From: Variovorax sp. 679
Lineage (GTDB): Bacteria > Pseudomonadota > Gammaproteobacteria > Burkholderiales > Burkholderiaceae_C
Length of the DNA: 64,000 nt
Reading direction: 5' to 3'
Assembly (NCBI RefSeq): GCF_003952185.1
Contig: NZ_RXFS01000006.1
Coordinates: 310,001-374,000, forward strand
Shown here: positions 52,910 through 61,661 of the stretch, one piece after another
How the letters are laid out: every line of letters starts with the position of its first letter
Position numbering within the stretch: the stretch's first letter is position 1
Program-made: the position numbers and the translations under genes
The notes under the pieces: model-generated
Told to the model about the DNA's origin: nothing
Seen by the model: the letters and a program-made list of their open reading frames with translations, nothing else
The model's database searches: none

Positions 52910-53875
52910 ATGAAGCGATTTCCCCTTACCGCGCTGACCGCCGCCCTGGCCCTGGCGCCGCTGCTGGGCCATGCGGAGGCCTTTCCCGAGAAGCCCATCA
53001 CCTTCGTCGTGCCGTTCGCGGCAGGTACCGCCACCGACCAGATCGCCCGCGCGCTCGGCACACAGATCACGGCCGAGACGAAGCAGGCCGTCGTCATCGA
53101 CAACAGGGCCGGCGCCAGCGGCTTCATCGCCTCGCAGAACGTGGCCAAGGCGCCCGCCGACGGCTACACGGTGCTCATCACCACCAACACCACGCATGCG
53201 GCCAACGAGCACCTGTTCAAGAAGCTGCCCTACGACCCGGTGAAGGACTTCGCTCCCGTCGCCGCTCTCGGCAAGGGTGGGCAGATCATGGTGGTGAACC
53301 CCACCTTCCCCGCGAAGAGCGTGGCCGAGTTCATCGCACTCGCGAAGAAGGAGCCAGGCAAGTACAGCTTCGGCAGTGGCAGCTCGTCGAGCCGGATGGC
53401 TGGCGAACTGCTGCAGCAGATGGCCGACATCAAGCTGCTGCACGTGCCCTACAAGAGCAACACGCTCGCCGTGACCGACCTGCTGGGCGGCCAGATCAAC
53501 ATGATGATCACCGACACCGCCACCGGCCTGCCGCAGGTCAAGGCCGGCAAGCTGCGTGCGTTGGGCTTTTCCAGTTCCGCGCGCTCGCCGCTCGCGCCCG
53601 ACGTGCCCACCATCGCCGAGGCGGGCGTGAAGGGCTACGAGATGGGCTACTGGTTCGCGGCCTATGCGCCGGCGAAGACGCCGCCGGCCGTGGTCAAGCG
53701 GCTCAACGAGCTGCTTGTGAAGGCTGCGAAGAGCGAGGCCGCGAAGACCGCCTTCTACGAGCCGACCGGCACGGAGGTGTTCACGAGCTCGCCCGAGGAA
53801 CTGGCGAAGTTCCAGGCTGGCGAATCGCAGAAATGGGGCCGCATCGTGAAGACGGCCGGCATCGAGGCCGAGTAG
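52910..53875 (+). CDS. Bug-type tripartite tricarboxylate transporter substrate-binding protein
   Basis: 321 residues, signal peptide ending HAEAFP. FPEKPITFVVPFAAGTATDQIARALG and VVIDNRAGASGFIASQNVAK are Bug motifs; LLHVPYKSNTLAVTDLLGGQINMM follows. Located 48 bases after the AtuA-associated gene behind a ggagac site, so the operon couples a periplasmic receptor to AtuA-type chemistry. Confidence 0.92.
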   Translation: MKRFPLTALTAALALAPLLGHAEAFPEKPITFVVPFAAGTATDQIARALGTQITAETKQAVVIDNRAGASGFIASQNVAKAPADGYTVLITTNTTHAANEHLFKKLPYDPVKDFAPVAALGKGGQIMVVNPTFPAKSVAEFIALAKKEPGKYSFGSGSSSSRMAGELLQQMADIKLLHVPYKSNTLAVTDLLGGQINMMITDTATGLPQVKAGKLRALGFSSSARSPLAPDVPTIAEAGVKGYEMGYWFAAYAPAKTPPAVVKRLNELLVKAAKSEAAKTAFYEPTGTEVFTSSPEELAKFQAGESQKWGRIVKTAGIEAE

Positions 53876-53939
53876 CCCGCGCGCCGTAGCGGGGATCGGC
53901 GCCGCCAACGCACAAGACACACAACGAAGGAGACAAACC

Positions 53940-56030
53940 ATGAAACGCTGGAGCCTCAGGGCTGCCACGGTGGCTTCGGCCGCCCTTTTTCTTCTGAGCG
54001 GCTGCGGTGGAAGCGGCGGTGGAGGAGGCGGCCTGCTGTTGCCGTCCGCCGCCACGCCGCCGGCCACGACGCCGCCCGCAGCCACCGTGGCACCGAAATA
54101 CAAGCTCGCCATCACCGCGACCGAGGACGTGCCCGGCACCTTCGGCAGCGTCGGCACCTACCAGAAGATCAGCGGCACCTTCACCGGCGAGGTCGATCCG
54201 AAGGACGCGCGCAACGCGATCATCCAGGACCTGCAGCTCGCGCCGCTCAACGCCAACGGCAAGGTCGAGTACACCTCCGACTTCGTGCTGTTCAAGCCGA
54301 AGGACATGAGCAAGGCCAGCGGCGTGCTGCGCTACGACGCACCGAACCGCGGCAACATCGTGAACCTCGATCCGTACTTCGCCTCGCGCGGCTACGTGTT
54401 TCTCACGGCCGCATGGCAGGGCGACGTGCCGGCCGCCACCGGGAAGCTCACGCTGAAGGTGCCGGTCGCCAAGAATGCCGACGGCAGCAGCATCACCGGC
54501 ACCTATCGCGCCGAACTGCTGCCCACCGCCGCTACCAACGATTCGCTGCCGCTGCCCGGCGGCCCGTTCAACGCGGCCATGAAGGCCTACGCCACCGCGA
54601 GCCTCGACAACACGAAGCCCGGCTATGTGCTCACGCGCCGCATCAACGAAACCGATGCGCGCCAGCTCATTCCAGCGAGCGACTGGAAGTTCGCGAAGTG
54701 CAGCGCCGCCGCGCCGTTCCCCGGCACGCCGGACGAGACGAACGTGTGCCTGAAGGACAAGTGGGACACAGCGTACCTCTACGAGCTGGTCTACGTCGCG
54801 AAGGATCCGAAGGTCATGGGCCTGGGCCTCGCGGCGCTGCGCGACATGATCACCTTCTTCCACCGCGATGCGAGCGATTCGGCGGGCACGGCCAACCCGG
54901 TGGCCGCGGCCATCAGGAACACGATCGCCTCGGGCGTCTCGCAGTGCGGCAACTTCATGAAGACCTTCGTGCACCTCGGCTTCAACGAGGACCGCACGGG
55001 CCAGAAGGTGTTCGACGGCGTGTTCGCGCAGATCGCGGCGCGGCAGACCAACATCAACATGCGCTTCTCGATTCCCGGCGGCGGTGGCGGCGTGCGTGCC
55101 GACCACACGGCCTTCGGCCAGGCCGGCACGCGCGGCCTCTCGAAGGACTACGTGGACGACGTGGCGCAGCGCCGCGGCGGCATCCTGTCGCGCTGCGAGG
55201 CAAGCGGCACCTGCCCCAAGCTCTTCATCGGGTTCAGCGGCACCGAGTTCTACGTGCTGCAGGGCTCGCCGCTGCTGACTGACGCCTGGGGCACGACGGA
55301 CCTCGTGCAGCCCGCCAACGCGCGCGTCTACTACTACGCGAGCACGCACCACCTGCTGGGCCTTGCGTCGCTGCCTGGCACGAGCGCCGGGGCTCTCTAT
55401 GCGACCAATGGCAATGCCGGCGTGATCCCGGTGGTGCGCGCGCTGTACCAGAACCTCGAGGACTGGGTCGTCAAGGGCACCACGCCGCCCGACAGCCAGG
55501 TGCCGAAGATCGCCGACGCCACGCTGGTGCGGCCGCTGCAGGTGAAATTTCCGGCCATTCCAGGCGTGAACTACACGGGCCTGGTCAACACCTATTCGCT
55601 GCTCGACTGGGGCCCGAACTACCGGCCGCAGGACGAGAGCGGCATCGCCACCCAGGTGCCGCCGGCCTACCTGGGGCGCGACTACGCGATCCTGGTGCCG
55701 CAGGTGGACACCGACGGCAACGACGTCGCAGGCATCCGCAGCCTCGACGTGGCCGTGCCGCTGGGCACCAACACCGGCTGGAACTACACCAGCGTGCCCG
55801 GGCGCATCGACCAGGCGGGCCTGTTCGGCTCGTACTTCCCGCTTGCGAAGACGGCTGCGCTGCGAGGGAGCGATCCGCGGCCGTCGCTGCAAGAGCGCTA
55901 CACCGACCAGGCGGGCTACGTGGCGGCGGTGACGGCCGCAGCCAACGACCTGGTGGCGAAGCGCTTCATGCTGCGCGTGGATGCGGACGCGGCGATCGCA
56001 AACGCGGTCGCCAACCCCGTGCTGCCCTGA
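53940..56030 (+). CDS. Alpha/beta-hydrolase-domain lipoprotein (Abhydrolase_10-like)
   Basis: 696 residues. A lipobox LLSGC gives acylation at the cysteine near residue 22, followed by a Gly/Pro-rich tether. GVSQCGNFMKTFVHLGFNED (about residue 334) is the nucleophile elbow of the Abhydrolase_10 family, with GxSQxG and serine as the probable nucleophile. ARVYYYASTHHLLG is a later conserved motif. The substrate is likely an ester reached in the periplasm. It follows the Bug gene by 64 bases behind an aaggaga site. Confidence 0.85.
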   Translation: MKRWSLRAATVASAALFLLSGCGGSGGGGGGLLLPSAATPPATTPPAATVAPKYKLAITATEDVPGTFGSVGTYQKISGTFTGEVDPKDARNAIIQDLQLAPLNANGKVEYTSDFVLFKPKDMSKASGVLRYDAPNRGNIVNLDPYFASRGYVFLTAAWQGDVPAATGKLTLKVPVAKNADGSSITGTYRAELLPTAATNDSLPLPGGPFNAAMKAYATASLDNTKPGYVLTRRINETDARQLIPASDWKFAKCSAAAPFPGTPDETNVCLKDKWDTAYLYELVYVAKDPKVMGLGLAALRDMITFFHRDASDSAGTANPVAAAIRNTIASGVSQCGNFMKTFVHLGFNEDRTGQKVFDGVFAQIAARQTNINMRFSIPGGGGGVRADHTAFGQAGTRGLSKDYVDDVAQRRGGILSRCEASGTCPKLFIGFSGTEFYVLQGSPLLTDAWGTTDLVQPANARVYYYASTHHLLGLASLPGTSAGALYATNGNAGVIPVVRALYQNLEDWVVKGTTPPDSQVPKIADATLVRPLQVKFPAIPGVNYTGLVNTYSLLDWGPNYRPQDESGIATQVPPAYLGRDYAILVPQVDTDGNDVAGIRSLDVAVPLGTNTGWNYTSVPGRIDQAGLFGSYFPLAKTAALRGSDPRPSLQERYTDQAGYVAAVTAAANDLVAKRFMLRVDADAAIANAVANPVLP

Positions 56031-56037
56031 GACCGCC

Positions 56038-56817
56038 TCAGGCGGTGTGCGCAGCGAAGCCTGTCTTGCCCGGCGCGATGTCCTCGCGCAGGGTGAGTGC
56101 GGGAATCTCGTAGTCCCCGGCGTTCTGGCGGCGGAAGGGAATCGGGTCGGCGGTGAAGAGCGTGTCGAGCCGCTGGCCCAGTTCTTTGGTGATGCGCGCG
56201 AATGCGGCTTCGTCGACCTTGCCGGTGCGGTGCACGACGTAGGGCGGCAGCACGTCGAAGCCGGGGTAGTAGAGGATGCCGTGGTGGATCGGGAAGAGCA
56301 GGTCGTCCATCGGCCCGTTGATGCCGCGCGGCGCGTAGTGCGAGGCCCAGCCGCCGGTCGTCACCACCAGCATCGCGCGCTTTCCGGCCATCGTGCCTTC
56401 GCCGAAGCGGTCGCCCCAGTGCTTGTCGGAATGCTCGCCGACGCCATAGGCAAAGCCGTAGGCGTAGATGCGCTCGATCCAGCCCTTGAGGATGGCGGGC
56501 ATCGAATACCACCACAGCGGGAACTGCAGGATCACCGCGTCGGCCCAGAGCAGCTTGTCCTGCTCGGCTGCGATGTCGGTGGTCTGCGTGCCGGCCTCGA
56601 AGGCCAGGCGCGATTCGAGTGAAGGGTCGAAGCGTTCAGCGGTGACGTCGCGCGAGGGAAAGTCGTCGGCGTCTAGTGCCGGCTTCCAGCGCATGGCGTA
56701 GAGGTCGGACACTCGCACCGAATGCCCGGCGGCCGTGAGCCGCTCGAGCATGAAACGGTGGAGCGATCCGTTGAGCGAGGCGGCTTCGGGATGGGCGACT
56801 ACCAGAAGGACATTCAT
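56038..56817 (-). CDS. NAD(P)H dehydrogenase (quinone)/flavodoxin-like fold protein
   Basis: 259 residues. The opening MNVLLVVAHPEAASLNGSLHRFMLERLTAAGH is the FMN/FAD-binding loop of NQO1/MdaB/KefF proteins. ILQFPLWWYSMPAILKGWIERIYAYGFAYG is the second flavin-contacting segment. The family makes two-electron reductions of quinones. Divergent from a LysR gene that probably regulates it. Confidence 0.9.
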   Translation of the reverse strand: MNVLLVVAHPEAASLNGSLHRFMLERLTAAGHSVRVSDLYAMRWKPALDADDFPSRDVTAERFDPSLESRLAFEAGTQTTDIAAEQDKLLWADAVILQFPLWWYSMPAILKGWIERIYAYGFAYGVGEHSDKHWGDRFGEGTMAGKRAMLVVTTGGWASHYAPRGINGPMDDLLFPIHHGILYYPGFDVLPPYVVHRTGKVDEAAFARITKELGQRLDTLFTADPIPFRRQNAGDYEIPALTLREDIAPGKTGFAAHTA

Positions 56818-56873
56818 GATTCGAAGAGGGTTCGAGTGGAGATGCCCTCAGGTTAGGCTTCGTGGCGATATAT

Positions 56874-56897
56874 TGGAAATGAATAGTCTGAATTCCA
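56874..56897. promoter_or_regulatory. Candidate LysR-binding inverted repeat
   Basis: tggaa - 14 bases - ttcca lies in the 89-bp divergent region between the quinone reductase and the LysR gene. Short and unproven. Confidence 0.3.
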
Positions 56898-56906
56898 GGA
56901 ATTGCC

Positions 56907-57800
56907 ATGAACAATTTCAGCCGCCTCGATCTCAACCTGCTGGTCACGCTCGACACGCTGCTGGCCGAACGCAACGTCACTCGCGCGGCCGAGCGGCTGA
57001 ACCTGTCGCAGCCGTCGGTGAGCGTGCAGCTCGCAAGGCTGCGCGAGGTGTTCGCCGATCCGCTGCTGCTGCCCGCGCAGCGCGGCATGCGGCCTACTGC
57101 GCGAGCCGACGAACTGCGCGAGCCTTTGCGTGAAGCACTGGAGGCGTTGGGCAGGGCGGTGGCGCCGACGAGGCCCTTCGACCCCGCCGAGGCCAGCACC
57201 ACCTGGCGCGTTGCCGCGGCCGACTACGCCGAATCGGCCATCCTGCTGCCGGCGCTGGCCGGGTTGCGTACAGCCGCACCGAACACGCGGCTGGCCGTGG
57301 TGGAGGCGGTGCCCTCGCGCATGGCACGCCAGCTCGAAAGCGGGGAGCTCGATCTGTTCTTCCACACCAGCGTGGGCGCGCCGCCTGGCCTGCACGCGCG
57401 CGTGCTCTTCAATGAGCGCTATGTGCTGGTCGGGCGCGCCGACCATCCGCGCCTGAAGCGCCGGCCGACGCTCGCGCAGTTCTGCGCGCTGGAGCACGTG
57501 GTGGTGTCGCTTGCCGGCGGCGGCTTCACCGGTCCCACGGACGAGGCGCTTGCCGAAAAAGGGCTGGCGCGGCGCGTGGTGCTGTCGGTGCCGCACTTCC
57601 TTTTCATGATGTCGACGGTGGCCTCCACCGACATGGTCGCGATGCTGCCCGAGCGGCTGGCGCGCGGCGCGGCCGGGCTGCGCGTGGTGGAGGCGCCGCT
57701 GGAAGTGCCGGGCTACGAGATGGCGATGCTCTGGCACGAGCGCCGGCACCGCGATCCGGCTCACAAGTGGCTGCGCGAGCAGATCGTCGCGAGCCTCTGA
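56907..57800 (+). CDS. LysR-family transcriptional regulator
   Basis: 297 residues. LDLNLLVTLDTLLAERNVTRAAERLNLSQPSVSVQLARLREVFADPLLLPAQRGM is the NodD/LinR-like HTH subgroup. The effector domain follows. Divergent from the quinone reductase gene, its likely target. Confidence 0.92.
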   Translation: MNNFSRLDLNLLVTLDTLLAERNVTRAAERLNLSQPSVSVQLARLREVFADPLLLPAQRGMRPTARADELREPLREALEALGRAVAPTRPFDPAEASTTWRVAAADYAESAILLPALAGLRTAAPNTRLAVVEAVPSRMARQLESGELDLFFHTSVGAPPGLHARVLFNERYVLVGRADHPRLKRRPTLAQFCALEHVVVSLAGGGFTGPTDEALAEKGLARRVVLSVPHFLFMMSTVASTDMVAMLPERLARGAAGLRVVEAPLEVPGYEMAMLWHERRHRDPAHKWLREQIVASL

Positions 57801-57809
57801 GCCAGCTCC

Positions 57810-59798
57810 TCAGAAGGTGCTGATGGCCGCCTTGTCGGTCTCGGCCTTGCGGTGCAGCGGCAGCCAGAGCGTGAAGCGCGTTCCGGCGCTGCCGGACTGC
57901 CAGCCCACGGTGCCGCCGATCGCCTGCGCGCGCCGCTGCTGGTTGCGCAGCCCCCGGCCGCCCCGGCGCATGGCCTCTTCCACGTTGAAGCCTCCGCCGT
58001 TGTCCTCGACCACCACGCACACGCCGTCGTCGATCGTCGCGGTGCTGATGCAGATGGTGGTGGCCCGCGTATGGCGCAGCACGTTGGCCACGCACTCCTG
58101 CACGATGCGCAGGATGTGCAGCGCGCCGTCCGGGTCGAGCCAGGGCAGGGCGGGCACGGGTTGCACTTCCCACTGGAGCGCGATGCCCGCGCTCTCGATG
58201 CGCGGCGCGAGGCGGAAGCGCATGGTCGCCAGCAGCAGGAGCAGGTCGGCTTCCACGCTCTCCATGGAGTCGATCACCAGCCGCAGGTCTTCCATGCAGC
58301 CCTTGAGCACGCGGGAAATCTCGGCCTCGGTCATGGCGCCTCTTTCCACCGAGCGGATCGCGCTGATGAGCGAGGAGCCCAGTCCGTCGTGCATGTCCTG
58401 CATCAGGCGACGGCGCTCGGCGTTGAGCATGTTCTGGTTCTCGATCACGCGCAGCCGCTGGTAGCTCTGCTCCAGTTCGGCCTCCCGCGCCTGCAGGCGC
58501 TGGGCCAGGCCCCTGTTCAGCCGGCCCACCTCGGCGAACGCGCCGGTGTAGCGCTGGAACATGATGTACGAGAAGACGAAGAACAGGCTGATGATGGCGT
58601 ACGGAGACATGTACACGCTCTCCGGGCTGACGAGGTTGTTCTGCAGCAGCCCGTCGTAGGAGGTGAGCGCTACCGCGAACACCGTCCAGCCCGCCACCAG
58701 TTGCCCCTCGGTCAGCTGGGTGCGCAGCGACTTGCGCAGGTTCACCGTGAAGATCAGCACCGCCATGGGCAGTACCGCCAGATTGAGCAGCGGCGTGAAC
58801 AGGTAGAGATTGACGATCTTCGTCGACAGCTGCGGTAGCGTCGTGATGTTGCAGGCCAGCACCAGCGCGATGGAGATGCGCGTCAGCCAGACCGAGGGCT
58901 GCTGGTGCAGGCGCTGCAGGAAGAGGTGGATGAGGATGATCAGCCAGAGCAGGCTGGAGACGGTCATCCACTCGAACCAGTCGTCCGAGATCGGGATGTA
59001 GCTGCCGCCCGCGTAGTAGTGGAGGGTGCGCAGGAACGCCATCGCCGAGATGGCGAAGAACAGCAGGTAGAGCGATTCGCGCCGCCTGCCCAGCCATACC
59101 GCGAACGCGAATGCGCCGACCGCCAGGAAGGCCGCGCTGCCCATGAACGGCAGCTGCACCTGCAGCAGCTGGCGGACCTGGTAGCGCCAGCTCAGCGAAT
59201 CCTCGTTGCCCACCCACACGGTGGAGAAACCGCTGCCGCTGTTGCGCAGGCGGTCCACGCGGATCATTACCGACCGTGGCGGCAGTGCGCCGGCCGTCGC
59301 GTTCAGCGGCAGCAGCAGCGGATGGTTGTAGCCGTTGTGGATCGGGCTGCCGTGCGACTGGTAGAGCAGGGCGCCGTCGCCGTACACCGCGATCTGGCCG
59401 AGGGTTTTCCAGCGTGGGAGATAGAGCAGCTGCGGCTCGTGCGAGGGCGGCCGCCCGGCGAGGTCGATGCGGTACCAGTCCGTGATCGTGCGTGTGCCGC
59501 TAGATCCGTCGGGCACCAGTTCGCGCCCGACCGTGTGGGGGAGGTTGATGGCCCGCCAGCCCTCGGTCGGCAGCTTTGCGTCCTCGACGCGCTGCGGCGG
59601 TGCGGTGTAGCCGGTGCCGGGGATGGAGAGCAGCTCGGCCCGGGTGATGTGGAGCTCGGCTTCACGTTGTGGGGATGCCGGCGTTGCTGCCGCCGGCTCA
59701 GCGGCGTTCGCACAGGGCAGGAGAGCCGGCGCGACGGCCAGCAACAGATTCGCGATCCACTGGCCGACTCGCCAACAGCCCTTGCTGCCCAGCTTCAT
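57810..59798 (-). CDS. 7TMR-DISM sensor histidine kinase
   Basis: 662 residues. A signal peptide and a periplasmic beta-rich domain (residues 40-200; PTEGWRAINLPHTVGRELVPDG) come first. Seven membrane helices follow (about 213-420), then a coiled coil, a HisKA_3 dimerisation helix with H470 (RRRLMQDMHDGLGSSLISAIR) and the HATPase (VVVEDNGGGFNVEEAMRRGGRGLRNQQRRA). This is the NarX-like kinase family with a DISM input domain. No response regulator is adjacent, so it is an orphan here. Confidence 0.92.
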   Translation of the reverse strand: MKLGSKGCWRVGQWIANLLLAVAPALLPCANAAEPAAATPASPQREAELHITRAELLSIPGTGYTAPPQRVEDAKLPTEGWRAINLPHTVGRELVPDGSSGTRTITDWYRIDLAGRPPSHEPQLLYLPRWKTLGQIAVYGDGALLYQSHGSPIHNGYNHPLLLPLNATAGALPPRSVMIRVDRLRNSGSGFSTVWVGNEDSLSWRYQVRQLLQVQLPFMGSAAFLAVGAFAFAVWLGRRRESLYLLFFAISAMAFLRTLHYYAGGSYIPISDDWFEWMTVSSLLWLIILIHLFLQRLHQQPSVWLTRISIALVLACNITTLPQLSTKIVNLYLFTPLLNLAVLPMAVLIFTVNLRKSLRTQLTEGQLVAGWTVFAVALTSYDGLLQNNLVSPESVYMSPYAIISLFFVFSYIMFQRYTGAFAEVGRLNRGLAQRLQAREAELEQSYQRLRVIENQNMLNAERRRLMQDMHDGLGSSLISAIRSVERGAMTEAEISRVLKGCMEDLRLVIDSMESVEADLLLLLATMRFRLAPRIESAGIALQWEVQPVPALPWLDPDGALHILRIVQECVANVLRHTRATTICISTATIDDGVCVVVEDNGGGFNVEEAMRRGGRGLRNQQRRAQAIGGTVGWQSGSAGTRFTLWLPLHRKAETDKAAISTF

Positions 59799-60074
59799 AG
59801 ATCGCTTTTGCCTTGGACGTCACTTTTGTTGGATGCGCCAGCCCAACGCCGACGCCATTCAGCCGCTCGAGGCGAGGCCCGAACCCCCGCTCTCGCGAGC
59901 CGGGCGCAATTATGTCCCCGGCCGGATATTCCGGTGATCCGCGGGACATGCGCGAAAGCGAGGCCCGGCCATGGCATAGGCCGTCCGTCGAATGCACAGC
60001 GGCGGCGGTGCTCCCTAGCATGGAGCGCGTCGCGTTTTCTCCTCCCTGTCCATGTTTCCTTTCCGGGCCTGCCG

Positions 60075-61088
60075 ATGAAACAGCCTGCCTTCCTGGCCTT
60101 ACTCGTCCGCCTGGCCGGCGCGACCCTGCTGTCGCTGCACGCCGGCGCATTCGCCGCCGAACCGGGCAAGGACCACCCCTTGGTCGGCCGCTACGAGGGC
60201 TCGGTGCTCGACGGCTACAAGGCGGCCGCCTACGACGAGGTCGGGCTCATCAAGGAGCCGTTCCAGAACTGGGGTGGCGGCAAGCCCGACCTGCTCAGGA
60301 CCGAGGGCAAGGTGACGCTGTACCTGTACCGGCTGCCCAAGGACCGTTCGCTGCTCGAGGTGCAGCGCAACTACGAGGCCAGCCTGAAGGCCAAGGGCTT
60401 CGAGGTGCTGTTCAGCTGCGGCACGGCCAACGCCTCGTGCTACAAGCCGCGCCCCGGCAGCGTGGACACCAACACGCCCTACGACTTCGCGCTGGCATTC
60501 GACGACCCCGAGTGGCCCCGCCTGGGCAGTCGTGGCGATTACGCCCGCAACTATTTCGCCGTGAGCGGCCGCTACCTGCTGGCAAGGAAGACCGGGCCTT
60601 CGGGCACCGTCTACGCCAGCATCGCGCTGGCCGAGCACAACGCAGATGTCGGCAACCACGCCTTCGTGCGGGTGGTGGAGAGCAAGGCGATGGAAGAGAA
60701 CAAGATCGTGTTCCTCGACGCCTCCGCCATGCAGAAGAGCCTGGCGGAGACGGGGCGCGTGAACCTCTACGGCATCCTGTTCGACCTCGACAAGGACGTG
60801 ATCCGCCCCGAGTCGCAGCCCACGCTCGACGAGATGACCAAGCTGATGCGCAACAACCCGCCGCTGAAGCTGTCGGTGGTGGGGCACACCGACGCGCAGG
60901 GCGAGGCGAAGCACAACGACGACCTGTCGAAGCGCCGGGCACTGGCCGTGATCGGCGTACTGGTGAAGGCCGGTGTGGACCCGCGCCGCTTCACCACGCG
61001 CGGCGCTGGCGCCTCGGAGCCGGTGGCGCCCAATGACAGCGAGTCGGGGCGGGCGAAGAACCGGCGTGTGGAACTGATCCGCCTGTGA
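60075..61088 (+). CDS. OmpA-family protein with N-terminal DUF4892-like region
   Basis: 337 residues. The signal peptide (residues 1-27) is followed by a soluble domain (PLVGRYEGSVLDGYKAAAYDEVGL, then KVTLYLYRLPKDRSLLEVQRNY) resembling DUF4892. An OmpA peptidoglycan-binding domain ends the protein (about residues 225-337; ILFDLDKDVIRPESQPTLDEMTKLM, VGHTDAQGE, LSKRRALAV, RGAGASEPVAPNDSESGRAKNRRVEL). The ATG at 60075 starts a good signal peptide. The 276-base gap before it holds nothing I recognise. Confidence 0.9.
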   Translation: MKQPAFLALLVRLAGATLLSLHAGAFAAEPGKDHPLVGRYEGSVLDGYKAAAYDEVGLIKEPFQNWGGGKPDLLRTEGKVTLYLYRLPKDRSLLEVQRNYEASLKAKGFEVLFSCGTANASCYKPRPGSVDTNTPYDFALAFDDPEWPRLGSRGDYARNYFAVSGRYLLARKTGPSGTVYASIALAEHNADVGNHAFVRVVESKAMEENKIVFLDASAMQKSLAETGRVNLYGILFDLDKDVIRPESQPTLDEMTKLMRNNPPLKLSVVGHTDAQGEAKHNDDLSKRRALAVIGVLVKAGVDPRRFTTRGAGASEPVAPNDSESGRAKNRRVELIRL

Positions 61089-61101
61089 GTTCGTCCCCCG
61101 C

Positions 61102-61596
61102 TCAGATGACGGGCACGCTGGCTTCCTTGAGCACGCGCAGCACGAAGTGCGACTTGCTGTGCCGGATGCCCGGGATCTTGTAGAGCTTCTCGCGCAGCAG
61201 CCGCTCGTAGTCGCGCGTGTCGCGCACGGCGATGCGGATGTAGTAGTCGTAGTCGCCCGAGACGAGGTAGGCCTCCTGGATCTCTGGAATGGTCGCGAGC
61301 GTGCGGCCGAAGTCGTAGAGCGTCTCGTCGGTGTGGCTCTCGAGCGTGACCTGCACGATCACCGAGTCGTGGTAGCCGAGCTTGGCCGGGTCGACGTCCA
61401 CCGTATAGCGCTTGATGACGCCCGTGGCCTCCAGCTTCTTGATGCGGGTCCAGCAGCTGGTGGGCGACAGGCCGACCTCGCTGCCGATTTCCTGCAGGGT
61501 CTTGCGCGAGTCGAGCAGCAGCACGCGGAGGATCGCCAGATCGGTCTTGTCGAAAGATCCTTCGCCTTCATTCGGTGTTTGCCGATTGGTTTTCAT
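61102..61596 (-). CDS. Lrp/AsnC-family transcriptional regulator
   Basis: 164 residues. DKTDLAILRVLLLDSRKTLQEIGSEVGLSPTSCWTRIKKLEATGVIKRYT is the HTH; the ligand-binding RAM domain follows (VIVQVTLESHTDETLYDFGRTLATIPEIQEAYLVSGDYDYYIRIAVRD). The ATG at 61596 is the natural start. It is divergent from the acetolactate synthase gene by 65 bp of A+T-rich DNA, so it may respond to branched-chain amino acids and regulate that gene. Confidence 0.93.
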   Translation of the reverse strand: MKTNRQTPNEGEGSFDKTDLAILRVLLLDSRKTLQEIGSEVGLSPTSCWTRIKKLEATGVIKRYTVDVDPAKLGYHDSVIVQVTLESHTDETLYDFGRTLATIPEIQEAYLVSGDYDYYIRIAVRDTRDYERLLREKLYKIPGIRHSKSHFVLRVLKEASVPVI

Positions 61597-61661
61597 GAAT
61601 CGAGCTTAAAGAGCCAAAAGAAAGAAGCATATTTTGCGCCGAAAACGGAAGAATTGACGGC

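Noticed and set aside
53940..56030. 3-hydroxybutyrate oligomer hydrolase
   Set aside because: The size is similar, but the nucleophile motif and order fit the Abhydrolase_10 group better.
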